From NCBI GenBank assembly GCA_963565915.1, contig OY751486.1, positions 124,001 through 188,000 on the forward strand: a stretch of DNA of 64,000 nucleotides. Reading direction: 5' to 3'. The notes beneath the pieces were generated by a model, which was not told the DNA's origin, searched no databases, and saw only the letters and a list, made by a program, of their open reading frames with translations. The stretch comes from Entoloma clypeatum. Lineage: Eukaryota > Basidiomycota > Agaricomycetes > Agaricales > Entolomataceae. This document shows positions 42,750 to 52,746 of this stretch, piece by piece. The first letter of the stretch is position 1. Each line of letters starts with the position of its first letter. Made by a program: the position numbers and the translations under genes.

Positions 42750-43872
42750 ATGGGAAACATAAAGAATCTCAGGCCACAGGATTTCACTTTGGAAAAGCTG
42801 GATGATGAATTGCAGTGCATGGCATTGATTCGGGCATTGCCTGAAGAATATTCGCACTTCTCAACCTCGCTTCTTCTATTGGATTCTCTGGACAAGGATA
42901 AAATCCTACAAGCATTCTGCAGTGAAGAGCTTAATCATCAAAGGAGGGTGGAGCAGGTCAACAGGGCAAAAGCATATCACACAAGTACATTTGTGAAAAA
43001 GGGATCTTGCAACTACTGCAAGAAGGATGGTCATTGGAAGAATGAATGTCCTGAAATCAAAAATAAAAGAAAAAACCATGGACCAAGAGGCGATGGAAAT
43101 GGGGGCAGCCAAGCCAAGAAAGCAGAGGAGAAAGCAGATGTTGTAACAGAATCTGCTGGAAATGCAAGTGCATTGTACTTTAATGCTCATTCAACCTCTT
43201 CTAATGTTTTTGATTGGAATACAGACACAGGGGCCACTTCTCATATGACACCACATCGCCATTGGATAAAGGATTATACCTCTTATAGAGTTGCTATTTG
43301 ATTGGCAGACAACAGAATCATTTATTCAGAAGGCGTTGGTAGTATTGTGTTCTGTCCCATTATAAACGGAATGAAAAGTAGACAAGTTGAATTATCTAGA
43401 GTGTTACATGTACCTGGCTTACAGAATAATCTTCTTGCTGTGTTATATTTGACTAGAAGAAAACAATTTGATGTTCATATTTCCTATGATACCATGAATT
43501 TCATTCGTAGTGGTACTGTTTTGTTTACTGCTACAATTAATGATTACAATGTTGGTTATTTGAATGGTACAACTTTGAGCTCATCTGAACATGCACATCT
43601 GTTGTCAACTCTGCCTCTTGATCTGTCTTTGTGGCATAAACGGCTTTGTCATCACAACTATGGTGATATCAAAATGCTGGTGAAGGAAAACTTGGTGGAT
43701 GGCATTGTCTTTGACTCTGCAGCAAAGCCTGATCCTGTTTGTGAACCATGTTTGGCTGGGAAAATGCATGCAAATCCATTTGTTTCAAGTGAAACTAGAG
43801 CCACAGAGTTTTTGGAAATGATTCACTCTGACTTACATCATATTGGGACCACATCTAATGGAGGCTTCAACT
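42750..43872 (+). pseudogene. Second Ty1 lineage: Gag, protease, integrase start
   Basis: Plus-strand reading: gag end (LEKLDDELQCMALIRALPEE), a CCHC knuckle CNYCKKDGHWKNEC (about 43010), protease WNTDTGATSHMTPHRHW (43220), an in-frame TGA at 43299, then LSRVLHVPGLQNNLLAV, the pre-integrase LWHKRLCHHNYGDIKML with CEPCLAGKMH, and the integrase start FLEMIHSDLHHIGTTS. It is cut at 43872 by the LTR of another Ty1 element. The gag N-terminus is missing. AT-rich codon use and a knuckle distinguish it from the Ty1 at 25780-31551. Confidence 0.85.
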
Positions 43873-44182
43873 TGTTGAAGTTCCACCTGGGTGCTAGCCG
43901 CAGATGTACTGAGCAACACAGCTACAGTGGAAGTACTCTACTCTACCGTTCTAGTCACTTACTTGGTTGAGAAGGGTGGCGCTGGTGAGAGCGGTTGAGG
44001 CTGGTAAGAGCGATGGAGCTGGTTAAGAGTCAAGAGACAACTTATTGATATTGACAGTTTCCTGGTCTTATATACCGTACTACTGTTTGTACCAACCAAA
44101 TAAGTATGTAATCGAAGATGTGTAAATGGTCACGTGATGTAATATAATCTAATCTAATCTACGTGATGGAAAAGTTTCAACA
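43873..44182 (-). repeat. 3' LTR of minus-strand Ty1 copy
   Basis: TGTTGAAGTTCCACC...AAAGTTTCAACA on the plus strand: the reverse of the LTRs at 25780 and 31239, with a shorter AGATT run. The adjoining cccccccgtattt is the complement of a polypurine tract. Left flank caact; the matching right flank is not available because the element is truncated. Confidence 0.9.
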
Positions 44183-44254
44183 CCCCCCCGTATTTAGTAC
44201 ATACTTCTAAATACATCTTTACTTTTTCCCATATAGGTACTCTTTCTTCGTCTA

Positions 44255-45340
44255 GTTTTTAAGTAATCCAAAGTACGGGATAAACTTGTTGAAGAGGATT
44301 TTCCCCAGATTCTTAGTTAAAAGGTCTGCAGGGTTATTCACTCCTTCGATGAATTCAACCGTAATAATTCCTTCGGATACTTTTTCTCTGACAAAGTGGA
44401 ATCGCACGTCGATGTGCTTGGATCGCTTCTCAGTTACAGGATTGGATGCGATAAAGACGGAGCCATTGTTGTCTCCATAGATTGGAACTGATCTGATCTA
44501 CATTCCAAGTTCGGCAAGCATGCTTCTAAGCCATGTCACTGTGCGACTGCAATCTGATAGTGCCATGTACTCTGCTTCTGTGGAAGAGAGGGCAATGGTT
44601 TTTTGCGCCGATGAAACCCATGTTACTGCTCCAGATGCCAGCAATATGAAGTAACCAGTGGTGGATTTTCTGGTGTTTTCGTCTGACGCCCAATTGGAGT
44701 CTGTAAATGCGTAGATTCCTTTCCCAGAATCACCATCATACATGATCATGTAATCTTTCGTTGCCTTCAAATACCTGCAAACATCCCTTGCCACTTCTAA
44801 ATGGCATTTGGTAGGGTTTGCGGAAAATTGGGACATTTTGATCACGGCGAAACAAATGTCGGGTCTTGTCCCGATCATTAAGTACAATAGTGATCCGATG
44901 ACGGATTGGTACTTGGATCTGAGTTCCGCATTGGGTTCATCTTCGGACTTCATGGGTTTGTAGCCCGTCGGCAGTGGGGTGTGGGTGGCATTGGATTCGC
45001 TCATCCCCATTCGTGCGAGAATTTTCTCAAGATAAGGTACTTGATCAATGAAGATTTTCTTCCCACGTTGCCTTATTTGGATTGAGAGAAATTCTTTCGG
45101 TTCCCCATTAGACACTAGGTGGCCTAGGTCCCTACATTCCCATGTTGTCATGAAGGCCTTTTTCTTCTCTAGGGTGTATTCTCGGTTTGTGCCAAGAAAA
45201 GCAGAGTCATCGACATAAATGATGGCAATTACAGTTTCCCCTCTGGTACTTGTGTGAATGAAAACTCCCGCATCGGAGTGAAGCCGGATAAAACCGAGCT
45301 TTTTCATGGAGGAATCGAGTTCCCTCCACCAGGCTAATGC
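44255..45340 (-). pseudogene. Minus-strand Ty1: RT end and RNase H
   Basis: Close relative of the nested Ty1: reading from ALAWWRELDSSMKKLGF through VIAIIYVDDSAFLG (YVDD intact), LYLMIGTRPDICFAVIKMS, AFTDSNWASDENTRKSTTG and ALSSTEAEYMALSDC. A stop at about 44499 (codon after LAELGM) breaks the last part, whose remaining sequence matches VRFHFVREKV in frame and ends near 44258. The RT is interrupted at its right end by the solo LTR at 45341-45879. Confidence 0.88.
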
Positions 45341-45879
45341 TGTCACGTAGCGTGTTTTTCAATGTTGGAAAACGTCGGATGCATCGGAGCAGTCGGAGCG
45401 GAGTAGCGGATGAACGGATGCGACAAGTCCGACGTCTTGCAGAAAGGACCTGGCTTCAACTTATGTGTTGCGCCCCATTCTTTGACGTGGTCCTAGATTT
45501 CGGATTGGCAGATGTCGGAGGGTGAGAGGAGCGGATGTGCGGAGCGGATGTGCGGAGGTGGAGACGTGAGAAGGAGGATGAGGACGAAAGGCAAAGGAAT
45601 AGATTGGTGGAACGTATGGCAACATATAGTGACGTATAATATTCGAACTGAGGAACTACGACAGAATTCATACTACTTATAGTAAACCAGAAGTGGGTCA
45701 GTAACTACTATAGGTAAGATGTGGATGTCGGAGTTACTCATCGGAGCAATCGGAGTACGGAGAGGAGCAAATGCAAAATCAACATCAAGATGTCTACTTG
45801 TCAGCATAATTAGAATGTTAACGGATAAAACATCGGAGTCATTGGATGTGTCGGATGTATGAATTGCATGGTTATGACA
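45341..45879. repeat. Solo LTR, 539 bp, inside Ty1 RT
   Basis: TGTCACGTAG...GGTTATGACA with inverted TGTCA/TGACA ends. It is flanked by AATGC on both sides (45336-45340 and 45880-45884) and splits the Ty1 motif ALYGLKQAALAWW. No internal coding. Rich in CGGAG/CGGAT repeats. Shared blocks with 42420-42740 tie it to the third Ty3 family. Confidence 0.92.
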
Positions 45880-45884
45880 AATGC

Positions 45885-46660
45885 GGCCTGTTTAAGACCG
45901 TACAGGGCTTTGTATAGTCAGTACACGAAGTGTTCTTTCCCTTTTACTATGTAGCCCTCAGGCTGTCACATGTAGATTTCCTCATGGAGTGTACCCTAGA
46001 GGAAGGCTGATGAGACGTCCAGGAATGTCATGAACCACCCTTCAAGGGCTGTCAATGCCAGAATCAACCGGACGGTCTCGTACCTCACTACCGGTGAGAA
46101 GATCTGATCGAAGTCGATCCCTTCTACCTGTGAGAAGCCTTTTGCGACAAGGCGCGCCTTCAAACGCCCGTCGGATTTCTCGTTGTAAACCCATTTGTTC
46201 CTTAGAGCTTTCCTCCCTGTAGGTAGGGGTACTAACTCCGTGATCACCCCGCAGCTTTTGAGCATGTCTAGCTCTTTTTGTTCTGCCGCATACCAATCTT
46301 CTTTGTTTGGAAGAAGGTATATGTCTTTGTGTGACATTTCGATGATGCCCACCTGGATAGATTTTGCCTCCATTAGGAGATCGTTCATCCATGCTGTTTG
46401 ACCGCCTAATCTATGTCTTCGATCCATTTTTTCAAGATCGGAAGCAGGGGTGTCTTCCCCATAGATGCTACCTGGCATTCTCTGAACTCGTCGTTCCCTG
46501 ATCGGTCGATCTGGTACTTGTCGTCTGATTCAGGGTGATCCTGTTCAGTGGGAACAGGGTCGTGAGGTTTTTCGTAATGACTGTCATTGTCATCATTTCC
46601 GGGGATGAGGTCCTCAAACTCATCAGCCGGTTCTGGGTTTTCCATTTCTGGATGGTTTGT
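45885..46660 (-). pseudogene. Minus-strand Ty1: RT start, 5' truncated
   Basis: Continuation beyond the solo LTR: LYKALYGLKQ, then to the right FLDVSSAFL, GIDFDQIFSPVVRYETVRLI, NKWVYNEKSDGRLKARLVAK, SIYGEDTPASDLEKMDRR and NHPEMENPEPADEFEDLI. Similarity to the complete Ty1 stops near 46660, so integrase, protease, gag and the 5' LTR are missing. A few stops and shifts. Confidence 0.85.
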
Positions 46661-48151
46661 TGTTTGCACTTGTGTATGTTGTCTATGATGGCCAAACAAT
46701 GAAATATCATGACCAAGCATGTACAAATATGAAAAATTTAGCAAGTTCGATGGTGTTGTATAGTGATTTTTTCAGTTTGAAGTGTTTCTTTCAGTTGGAA
46801 TGGACTATATAGTGTTTCTTTCAGTTTGAAATGGACTTGGTATGTGTTTTGAGTGTAATTTGAAGGTGTATGGGAATATTAAACTGATTTCTCAGGTATA
46901 TCTTGAAGTCTAATATACTTTTGAAGTGTATATGGCTTTTGAAGTGTATTTGGCTTAGTTGGATAAGAAACTATATATCCATGAGTCAGGAGTTAATTGG
47001 TTAGGCTGGGAACATTGAAAGGTGTTGTATTGGAATTGACTATACTATGGCCTGTAACTTGCTCAGAAATGGGAATTTCCCTGATCTGGCATTTTCACTG
47101 TGAAGGTGCACCTCCTGGGAGGAGATTCTCTCACTATCATTAGTCAGCCAGCATCATATTCCCAGAGCAGGGAAGTAAACAAGCAGGGGGTCATTTTGGG
47201 CTGCTGGCGTCAGCTGCCTGCTTTATGGCTGTTATCGCCTGTGCTCAAATGTCAGTCCCACTGGTTCCTATAGCTTCCTGACACCCCCTCCACGCTTCAC
47301 ATCAACAATCATACTGTCACTCCTATTCCTAGAAGAGCTTTTGTACTTTTAAACTACTTTGCAACAATTATGGTCCCACCATCTTCCACGCTGATTTGTC
47401 ATCAAGCGAGTCACCTCCCAGTCGAAAGAGAATAAAATTCCGGTTAGAATACACCCTGGGTCATGATTTTCCGTCGAGAATTGACTCCACGCGAGGGGAA
47501 ACGAGTTATATTGATTGTGAGCATGTCAGCTGGCGAATTGTCGGTATCTCGGTATATCCCGATTTCGATCAATCAATCAGCCATGTCAGCGCCAGACATC
47601 CGGCTGTCAGAGCCACTTATTCCCGCTACCCTTGGTAGTGGGTCTTGTAAGTGTTTGAAAATCGATTTTTGGCTGTCTGGTTGTGGGAAAAATTTGCCAC
47701 ATCAATCGCGGGCGTCGTTTCTTTCTTGTCTCAACTCTTCAACATGACCATGTATCTTTCCGGTGTCTTCGCCAACGTTGTATCAGTCGACAGGCTTCTT
47801 CCGAGTTCGAGTTTACAAGAAATCGGCTTAACCAGATGGCCAACGTTGGGCCAACGCCAACTTTTTCTTCGCCCTCGTGTCACCGGCTATTCATTTATCG
47901 TGCTCGGCTAAATGCTTGCTGCTCGGCATCCCGCCACTTTTTTCGTCCTCATCTACCGTGCTCGGTTACCGGTCCACCTATAGCTTCTGTTATTCATGTA
48001 CTTAGCAGTCGCTTTGACATTCATGCGCCCCTGTGTATGTAGGCTATTTTGACATTTCGTGTGGGAGTGCGATATCGAATTCGTTAGGCCTCCCATTCTC
48101 TTTGCTCTTGCTCCTCTTTCTCTCTCTGCTTCTCCTCCTCTTCCTCTTCAT
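46661..48151. other. Intergenic, AT-rich then GC-neutral, no gene seen
   Basis: 46750-46990 holds repeated variants of GTTTCTTTCAGTTTGAAATGGACT and TTTTGAAGTGTAT, probably decayed simple repeats. 47000-48150 has only short frames in conflicting phases. A run of TCTCTCTGCTTCTCCTCCTC near 48120 resembles a pyrimidine-rich fungal promoter before the next gene. Confidence 0.4.
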
Positions 48152-50596
48152 GGCATGCACTTCCTCCTCAACTCAGACTTCGTGGTGTATCTCCTTCAGC
48201 GCAATGTTGTGTTGAATACTGACTCCCGCATTCGCCTCGGGTATGTAGGGCCGGCCGGAGGCATGCCTCGGGGGCCGTTCTCGGGTAGCACCGAAGGTCC
48301 ATCTGCCTCGAGGCCTAGTACCTCGTTCTCAGAGACCATGACCAGCTTCACCAAACACGCTAAACGTCCCAACCTCCACCTTGATGTCAAATCGGATGCT
48401 AAGCGTCTCAGAGACGATGATGAATCACCACACCCATACGTGGTGGACAACATTCACGATGGCGTTACAATCAGCCAATCAGCCTTCAACTCGCCGTTGA
48501 CTCCAGTGGAAGAACTGGGCAATATGTCTGTAAACTCGAATGTAACACCGTCCCTCGGAAAGTGGTGTCGACAAGAAAAAAACGACTGGCTGTTACCAGG
48601 AGAGGATGCAGCATCTCTGAGGGGGCCTGCATGGACAGGTAAGTCTATTCATTGTTTCATTATTAATGTTGAAGTATGGTAATGTACCCTGGGCCCCGAC
48701 CCAGCCCCAGAACCCCCATCGACGCGCCAGGCTCTGACACGAAAAGTCCGAGACGCAATCACAACCATCTCCAATCACATCATAGGACATTGGCCGCCCC
48801 AAAATGTGGAACTACAGACCATCAACCTCTGGCTCGCATCGCCAAATTGTTTCTATCGCCATGTCTTTCACCCGGAGATGGTCAACCAGCTCAATGCGGA
48901 TGCAAATGCCCAATATCAGGACAGCAATGCAATGCAATTGCAACGACAACTAGGTGTAAGTGATGTGGCCTGTCATGGAAAGCACTCTTACTGATGCCTG
49001 CTCCAGGATGACGATGATGATTCTCTGAAGTCCCAGATCCTGGCAAAGTTTGGTCAAACTGTTGGGGAAAAGACCACAGATACAAGGATGGAGATCTTGA
49101 TGCAGATTACAGAGGCTGAAAAACTCCAGGAGCAGCTGAGGGATGCAAGGAAAACAGGAGTGCGTTGTCAAAAGAATGCACTTTGGATAGGTGTCGAACG
49201 GTATGTGTCGAATCAATGTATAGGTTGCTTTTCTGACTGATGCAAAAGAGAAAGTCTTGAAACCCTTGACAAGAAATCGATGGTGGAATCTGACGAACAA
49301 GTGATCCGAGGAGAGAAGTCTGGAGCATTTGGAAACAATGGGTACATCCGGGCCGATGAGCTGATGCACAGGTTATGCGCGCCAACAAACCAGCGAAATC
49401 CCCATGATCCAAATTGGAAACCTAAAGTGAAGTCGTTTATCATTTGGACCAAAAATTCCCCAACGGACAGCAATCCCACATGGGACAAAGTTGTACGTCC
49501 CACATCTACACCATCACCCCATATTCGAATGAATGCACAGGTTGGAGGGGTCATACATAATTTACATATGCTAGATCCAAAGTTCAATGAAAGTGACGAG
49601 GAGGTGAAACATGACATCGACGCAATGCGTTTAAGCCTTCTGTAGGTCAATTTATCTTCAATCTGGTATCAAAATTGATGGTATTGTCGTAGAAGTGGAG
49701 CTTCAGGGATTCCGAGGCCACGTATTCAGCAAGCGGGTGTTATGACAAAAGCAACTGGCCCGACATCCAGCTTTGGCCATGCTTATAATACAGAGGTAAA
49801 ATGAGTAGGATGTGGATATAATGTATGGCGATATACTGAGCCTGTTTCCAGATTCCAGTTGGTGACAGTGGAGTAGCTGATGCAGGTCCACTCACTGAAG
49901 CAGCTGAAGCGAAAATTGGAGCCAAAAAGGAACTACGGGTCAAAATGAGGACTGTAACACCAAGTATGTTTTACAAGAGTTCCTCTACCTTCGGTAAGCT
50001 TATTGCAAGAATCCTACTCTAGTTATACAGGCACGAACTCATGCATTGCTTGCTGGTTTTCTTCCCAAGTTTGTCCAGAAGGCAGAAGTGAGTCTATCAT
50101 TTTAGCAAATTCTACATCTCATGCATTGCAAACCAGGCTGTGTGTCGCGAGTTACCTACGCTACAGAATAGTATTGGGACTCCAAACTATTCTTGCTTTG
50201 GAACATTTGCGTACTGTGCATCATCTCATTTGGATCGAGATGATTCATATACCATGGGATCTGTGATGAAACGCCCCCCAAATGTATGCCACAAAGTTAC
50301 ATCTGGAATTACTTTGGTCAATTAAATCAACCCAGGTGCAGCGAAACGAAGCAAACTTTGTGTGGACATCCCACAGATTGATTGTTGAGCTCAACCAATC
50401 AACACAGTGGTTTTGGGACGCAACCAAAGATAGTCATGGCACAACCATGAATCGGCTGGCACTTAGCCATCCCAAGGGATACAGGGCATTTATTGCACGA
50501 GAAGATTCCATGGATTTGGCTCAGTGGACACGAGTATTTACTATGCCACGCAATGTGGTGGAAGCGCACCGCCGAGGGAAATTACGGGATGCATAA
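48152..50596 (+). CDS. Unrecognised multi-exon protein
   Basis: Exon 1 is open across 48059-48638; ATG at 48152 or the later 48262 (MPRGPFSGSTEGPSASRP) could start it. Introns with consistent phase: 48639-48704, 48956-49006, 49201-49248, and one near 50280-50335 ending in acccag. The first part is Ser/Pro-rich with a basic patch. The second is helical with LQTINLWLASPNCFYRHVFH; then an acidic run DDDDDSLKSQILAKFG; then ADELMHRLCAPTNQRNPHDP and VKSFIIWTKNSPTDSNPTW. The last exons have IGTPNYSCFGTFAYCASSHL followed by DRDDSYTMGS, then NFVWTSHRLIVELNQST and KDSHGTTMNRLALSHP, with stop TAA at 50594-50596. An H-x-D pair (SHLDRDD) and a later His recall iron-dependent oxygenases, but this is weak. 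Family not recognised; exons between 49640 and 50150 are uncertain. Confidence 0.6.
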
Positions 50597-50829
50597 TCCA
50601 TTCTTTGGCTCCGTCGTTATTCACCTAGTTATCTAATACACTTTGCTGGTGCCGATTGATGGGCGAGGCCCCGAAGGGGACTCCGGCTAGCCACAACACT
50701 GCGCAGGTGTGACGAGGACTGTCGCGCGGTGTTTGGAGATGGTGGGTCAGAACCAGTCCCCGACACAGGTTGAAAAAGTCGACCCCCTCCTGGCCCAACC
50801 AGCCTGTCCACAAATGCTCGGACACAGGC

Positions 50830-52000
50830 CAAACAGGAGTAGTCGCCCCACACACGTTGTGTTTGGTGTCGCCCGCTCGCGCTGGGAATGCGGGGGCCTT
50901 CGACTCTGACATCGGGCTCGTGCACCCAACAGTTCCCTTGAAAGGAAGCCACAGAAGTCGAAGGTTGGGGAGACAAACCCACACTATTCTACATCGCCAG
51001 CACCCCGCACATGCTGTGTTTGGCGTCACCCGCTCGCGCTGGGGATCAAGATTGGCATGTGATGATATGACGGGGCTAACGTGGTGCAGAGGCGGGTGAA
51101 GTAATGAGCACAGACAACAGGGAATCTGCCACGGTCATTGTCGTTAATGGTGTGAGTGAAGGACACACATTGCATGCAGATGTTGTAGACAAAGTTGGGA
51201 GGCCATGAGGCTACGGAAGCTGGACAAGAGATGAGATGCAGATCAAGATGTACATGGGTAACATCGAAGTAACACGGCTCAGGAGATCATCGCAGTACAT
51301 TGACAACAGGCACAGTTTGAGCGGCTGGCAACAGCTCTTCATCACTGCGACCCTCTCACTGTGGGCTGGTGGGCGGCTGGCACCAGCTCTCCACTTCACC
51401 GCACTGAGGTCATTATCGACAAGACAAAATCCTAGTGCACAGCCACTGCATCCCCTCCCCTCACAGAACCGCATTTGCTCATGCTGGGGATGTGGGCCCG
51501 TCGGCGGTGCGAAGTCGAAGGTTGGGGAGACAAACCCGCGCTATTCTGCATCGCCAACACCCCGCACATACTGTGTTTGGCGTCACCCGCTCGCGCTGGG
51601 GACGTGGGGCCCGTCGACTCTGACATCGGGCTCGCGCACCGAACGACTTCCTTCAAAGGAAGTCGCAGAAGACGAAGGTTGGGGAGACAAACCCACATTA
51701 TTCTGCATCGCCAGCACCCCGCACATGCTGTGTTTGGCGTCACCCGCTCGCGCTGGGGACGTGGGGCCCGTCAACTCTGACATCGGGCTCGCGCACCGAA
51801 CGACTTCCTTCAAAGGAAGTCGCAGAAGACGAAGGTTGGGGAGACAAACCCACATTATTCTGCATCGCCAGCACCCCGCACATGCTGTGTTTGGCGTCAC
51901 CCGCTCGCGCTGGGGACGTGGGGCCCGTCAACTCTGACATCGGGCTCGCGCACCGAACGGCTTCCTTCAAAGGAAGTCGCAGAAGTCCGAAGGTTGGCTT
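50830..52000 (+). repeat. 157-bp tandem repeat array, interrupted
   Basis: The anchor AAGGTTGGGGAGACAAACCC recurs at about 51519, 51676 and 51833, exactly 157 bp apart, with a fourth partial unit at 51991 (158 bp) and an isolated unit near 50962. Each full unit contains CGACTTCCTT-CA-AAGGAAGTCG, a 10-bp perfect inverted repeat. Units are nearly identical, so expansion or homogenisation is recent. ORFs seen on both strands repeat with the unit and are not considered genes. 51050-51490 between the blocks is unique sequence without a gene. Confidence 0.92.
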
Positions 52001-52108
52001 GTGATGATGATGTGGCACAGGAAAACAAAAATCGATCACGAGGTTGCAGTTTTAGCTCCGAATCGGGAATTTCCGGTGCATCAACGTATGACTTTAACAT
52101 CCCAGACG

Positions 52109-52148
52109 ATGCACGTGCAACTATGAAATTTCATAGTTGCACGTGCAT
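52109..52148. repeat. Perfect 40-bp palindrome
   Basis: ATGCACGTGCAACTATGAAA followed immediately by its exact reverse complement, with no spacer. It lies 28 bp before the copied fragment of the helicase gene at 52177. Could be the scar of a hairpin-mediated rearrangement or a cruciform-forming element. Confidence 0.95.
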
Positions 52149-52176
52149 TTTGGCAGCCTCCCTACAGACGCCCCAA

Positions 52177-52377
52177 CCATGGCCAGATCAGACCGACGAG
52201 AGGCTGTCAGAAACTGCTCGTCGATAAACTCCCGGCTGAGGGAAGCTGTTGTCTGGCGCCATCGATTCAAACCGATGTTTGCGTCGCAATGTTTTTCGAA
52301 GAAAGTGCGCAAGTACCCCGAATCATCCTCTGAAGTGAGCCGACGTCCACGAACAACAAAGAGATATGTGTAGTATT
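52177..52377 (-). pseudogene. 201-bp copy of recombinase-like exon segment
   Basis: Near-identical (about three to four differences) to 56026-56226 and in the same orientation. It encodes LTSEDDSGYLRTFFEKHCDA and LNRWRQTTASLSREFIDEQF but stops just before the GH...YYG motif. It sits downstream of the 3' end of the gene it derives from, so it is a partial duplication rather than an exon. Confidence 0.88.
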
Positions 52378-52746
52378 GTAACGGTATTGCCGCTGCCCTG
52401 TAGTTTTCTATGGAATGATTCAGTGCAAGGGTGTTAAACTGTGATATGATAGCACCCGTCAATCATCGCAAATTCATTTTGGTAAGTCTTCTCGATTTTG
52501 TTAGAGTTTTCTGTGTATATTCACCTATTCACCTTTGCAAACAGATCACTCGTTCCCCGGTCCTCATTCTGTCATCGCATCGTGAAGCTCATTTGTTACT
52601 TGCCCCTGCAAGTTGGGAGGACCCTCACGGGTAAACTATGTGTCGGTATCTAACTACTAAATGTTCTGTGCTTCTAGAGCTTTTTCGACCTTATCATCCT
52701 CCTCATGGTTTTAATGGGATTTCTGGGCGCAATCTCCACGACAAAT
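52378..52746. other. Spacer after the helicase gene
   Basis: No ORF or repeat with support. Presumably contains the polyadenylation region of the minus-strand gene that ends at 52747. Confidence 0.4.

Noticed and set aside
50830..52000. CRISPR-like repeat array
   Set aside because: The whole 157-bp unit is repeated with no unique spacers, and the host is a fungus.
51211..52100. Cys-rich ORFs on both strands of the tandem repeat
   Set aside because: They recur with the repeat unit, on both strands, with no start context or splice support.
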